56,661 nucleotides of DNA. Origin: an uncultured Dialister sp. Lineage in GTDB: Bacteria > Bacillota > Negativicutes > Veillonellales > Dialisteraceae. This document shows, piece by piece, positions 56,576-56,661 of the stretch (position 1 is its first letter; the number at the start of each line of letters is the position of its first letter). Both the position numbers and the translations under genes were made by a program. The stretch is taken from NCBI GenBank assembly GCA_900545365.1, contig UQYL01000008.1, forward strand, positions 1 to 56,661. The letters run 5' to 3'. A model generated the notes under the pieces. It searched no databases. It saw nothing but the letters and a program-made list of their open reading frames with translations, and had not been told where the DNA came from.

Positions 56576-56661
56576 ATGAAGAACTTGTTTGAACAGTCCC
56601 GTTCCCATTGGGTGCGGTATGACCGCTATGAGCTGAAAACCGCCGCTGATGGAAAGCGGTA
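56576..56661 (+). CDS. Unknown protein, N-terminal fragment (partial)
   Basis: The start of a plus-strand gene cut by the window end: MKNLFEQSRSHWVRYDRYEL and eight more codons. GAGGGTGAGG lies upstream. I do not recognise the protein from this fragment. It lies about 90 nt from the IS end, so its promoter region may have been affected by the insertion. Confidence 0.55.
   Translation, partial: MKNLFEQSRSHWVRYDRYELKTAADGKR

Noticed and set aside
1..56661. tRNA or rRNA genes
   Set aside because: No cloverleaf or rRNA-like sequence was recognised in the intergenic regions; a tRNA scan would be needed to be certain.

Overview
The window is GC-rich (clearly above 50% by eye) and reads as a Gram-positive-type genome with a diderm flavour: strong AGGAGG ribosome binding sites, TTGACA/TATAAT promoters, ATGA-overlapping operons, a Firmicutes-style ImmR/ImmA prophage switch and a secreted adhesin of the repeat type common in diderm Firmicutes. 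My best guess is a Negativicutes gut or oral anaerobe (Veillonella/Dialister/Megasphaera/Selenomonas neighbourhood). That is inference; no rRNA is present to prove it.

Positions 1-13.4 kb are the right-hand part of an integrated prophage whose other end lies outside the window. From the outer edge inward on the minus strand it carries the start of a portal gene, terL, terS, an ArpU/RinA-like late regulator, small proteins, a Holliday-junction-resolvase-like nuclease, SSB, a DnaC-like helicase loader, a replisome organiser containing three 21-bp iterons, RecT, a YqaJ exonuclease broken by a frameshift, an HU-like protein, a secreted LysM micro-protein and early genes. On the plus strand are the lysogeny genes: an XRE repressor, an ImmA metalloprotease, a SAP-domain protein of unknown role, a structured RNA and the integrase. 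Between the Cro-like gene and the repressor lie two facing promoters covered by palindromic CTTGCAT/ATGCAAG operators. The prophage abuts, and appears to cut, a host adhesin gene at about 13.4 kb.

Positions 14-26 kb are host genes: a C26 amidotransferase-type hydrolase with an APC permease; a flavodoxin-ferredoxin protein; a HAD phosphatase; a thiW-GNAT-LOG operon behind a structured leader; and an MFS transporter, N-acylamino-acid-racemase-like enzyme and two M20 peptidases facing a divergent regulator with a degenerate GGDEF-like domain. Positions 26-33 kb hold phosphate uptake and sensing (pstSCAB then phoB-phoR, with no phoU). Positions 33-43 kb hold a phzF-like gene and a purine operon: permease-purE-purC-purF-purM-purN-purH-purD, from one strong promoter with a 12-bp inverted repeat in its leader.

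Positions 43-56.7 kb hold dus, another M20 peptidase, a PatB/MalY C-S lyase, a DUF3006 protein with an MBL lipoprotein, nnrDE, acpS, rpsT (S20 with a long acidic tail), an AbgT transporter with two M20D amidohydrolases, two small uncharacterised genes, an IS200-type element and the start of an unknown gene. Five M20-family hydrolases in 35 kb point to a lifestyle of scavenging peptides or N-acylated amino acids.
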